Assembly (NCBI GenBank): GCA_937893735.1
Contig: CALBGD010000036.1
Location: 1-5,423 of the forward strand
DNA length: 5,423 nucleotides
Source: an uncultured Clostridia bacterium
GTDB taxonomy: Bacteria > Bacillota > Clostridia > Oscillospirales > Ruminococcaceae
Direction: 5' to 3'
Position 1 is the first letter of the stretch. Every line of letters begins with the position of its first letter. The notes beneath the pieces are model-generated. The model was given only the letters and a program-made list of their open reading frames with translations, did not search any database and was not told where the DNA came from. The translations under genes were made by a program, and so were the position numbers. Shown here one piece after another: positions 5,184-5,423 of this stretch.

Positions 5184-5423
5184 ATGGCTGATTTAACACA
5201 GATGTCTGATGAACAGCTCGCGAACCGGGTTTCCTCGGCGGAAAACGGCGAGGCGGTGGCGGAGCTTGTTACGCGTTACACCGGGCTAGTACTGGCGCTT
5301 GCCGGAAAATACAGCGGCAGCGCAGATTACGAGGAACTGGTGAGCGATGGGCTTGACGCGCTTATCAGCGCGGCTTCCGGCTATGTGCCTGGACGCGGGA
5401 GTTTCAGCGGGTTTGCGTCTGTG
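5184..5423 (+). CDS. Sigma-70 family RNA polymerase sigma factor, N-terminal part (truncated by window edge)
   Basis: Eighty codons, open to the right edge of the window, so the 3' part is missing from view rather than broken. The translation starts MADLTQMSDEQLANRVSSAE and continues with AELVTRYTGLVLALAGKYSG, then DYEELVSDGLDALISAASGY and VPGRGSFSGFAS. This follows sigma-70 region 2: a helix of type LV.RY..LV...A..Y, then D.EEL...G...L..A...Y.P.RG.FS.FA, the core RNA polymerase-binding segment. It most resembles the SigH/SigF-like sporulation and alternative sigma factors rather than the primary sigma. The DNA-binding regions 2.4 and 4 lie beyond the edge, so promoter specificity cannot be judged. 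The ATG at 5184 is chosen because region 2 then begins at the usual distance. Its ribosome binding site is poor (TTTTGGATC, GGA about 7 bases upstream). An in-frame ATG at 5202 has no better site. The gene is driven by the consensus promoter just upstream. Confidence 0.82.
   Translation, partial: MADLTQMSDEQLANRVSSAENGEAVAELVTRYTGLVLALAGKYSGSADYEELVSDGLDALISAASGYVPGRGSFSGFASV

Overview
The window looks like chromosomal DNA from a Gram-positive Firmicute of the class Clostridia, most likely a Ruminococcus/Oscillospiraceae-type gut bacterium. This rests on an IreB-family protein (a Firmicutes family), a DivIVA-domain coiled-coil protein, a two-subunit-type (class I) fumarate hydratase beta chain, strong AGGAGG-type ribosome binding sites, and GC-rich genes separated by very AT-rich spacers. 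The genus is an inference; nothing here fixes it.

Layout. A HAD-superfamily phosphatase/phosphomutase-like gene (75-725, +) converges on a MATE-family multidrug/metabolite exporter (763-2130, -), with a shared hairpin terminator in the short gap between them. Upstream of the MATE gene, on the same strand, is a small gene for an IreB-family regulatory phosphoprotein (2230-2475, -) with its own terminator. A 322-bp AT-rich spacer then separates ireB from a divergently transcribed gene (2798-4381, +) for a 527-residue DivIVA-domain protein. Its coiled coil is followed by a long acidic, probably disordered tail ending in a Phe/Gly motif. Both directions in this spacer have recognisable promoters, and the + transcript starts with a predicted leader hairpin. 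Next on the + strand come an orphan fumarate hydratase beta-type subunit (4466-5014) and, behind an essentially perfect sigma-A consensus promoter, the start of a sigma-70-family sigma factor (5184 to the right edge, truncated by the window).

How the genes may work together. Most of the region reads as ordinary housekeeping and accessory genes without one shared pathway. The most suggestive pairing is ireB head-to-head with the DivIVA-like gene. In other Firmicutes both families are substrates of PASTA-domain Ser/Thr kinases that govern envelope growth, so the shared control region may link two outputs of that signalling. This is an inference from family knowledge. I see no mobile element, CRISPR array, rRNA or tRNA, and no clear novel defence or biosynthetic system. 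The most original item is the architecture of the DivIVA-like protein.
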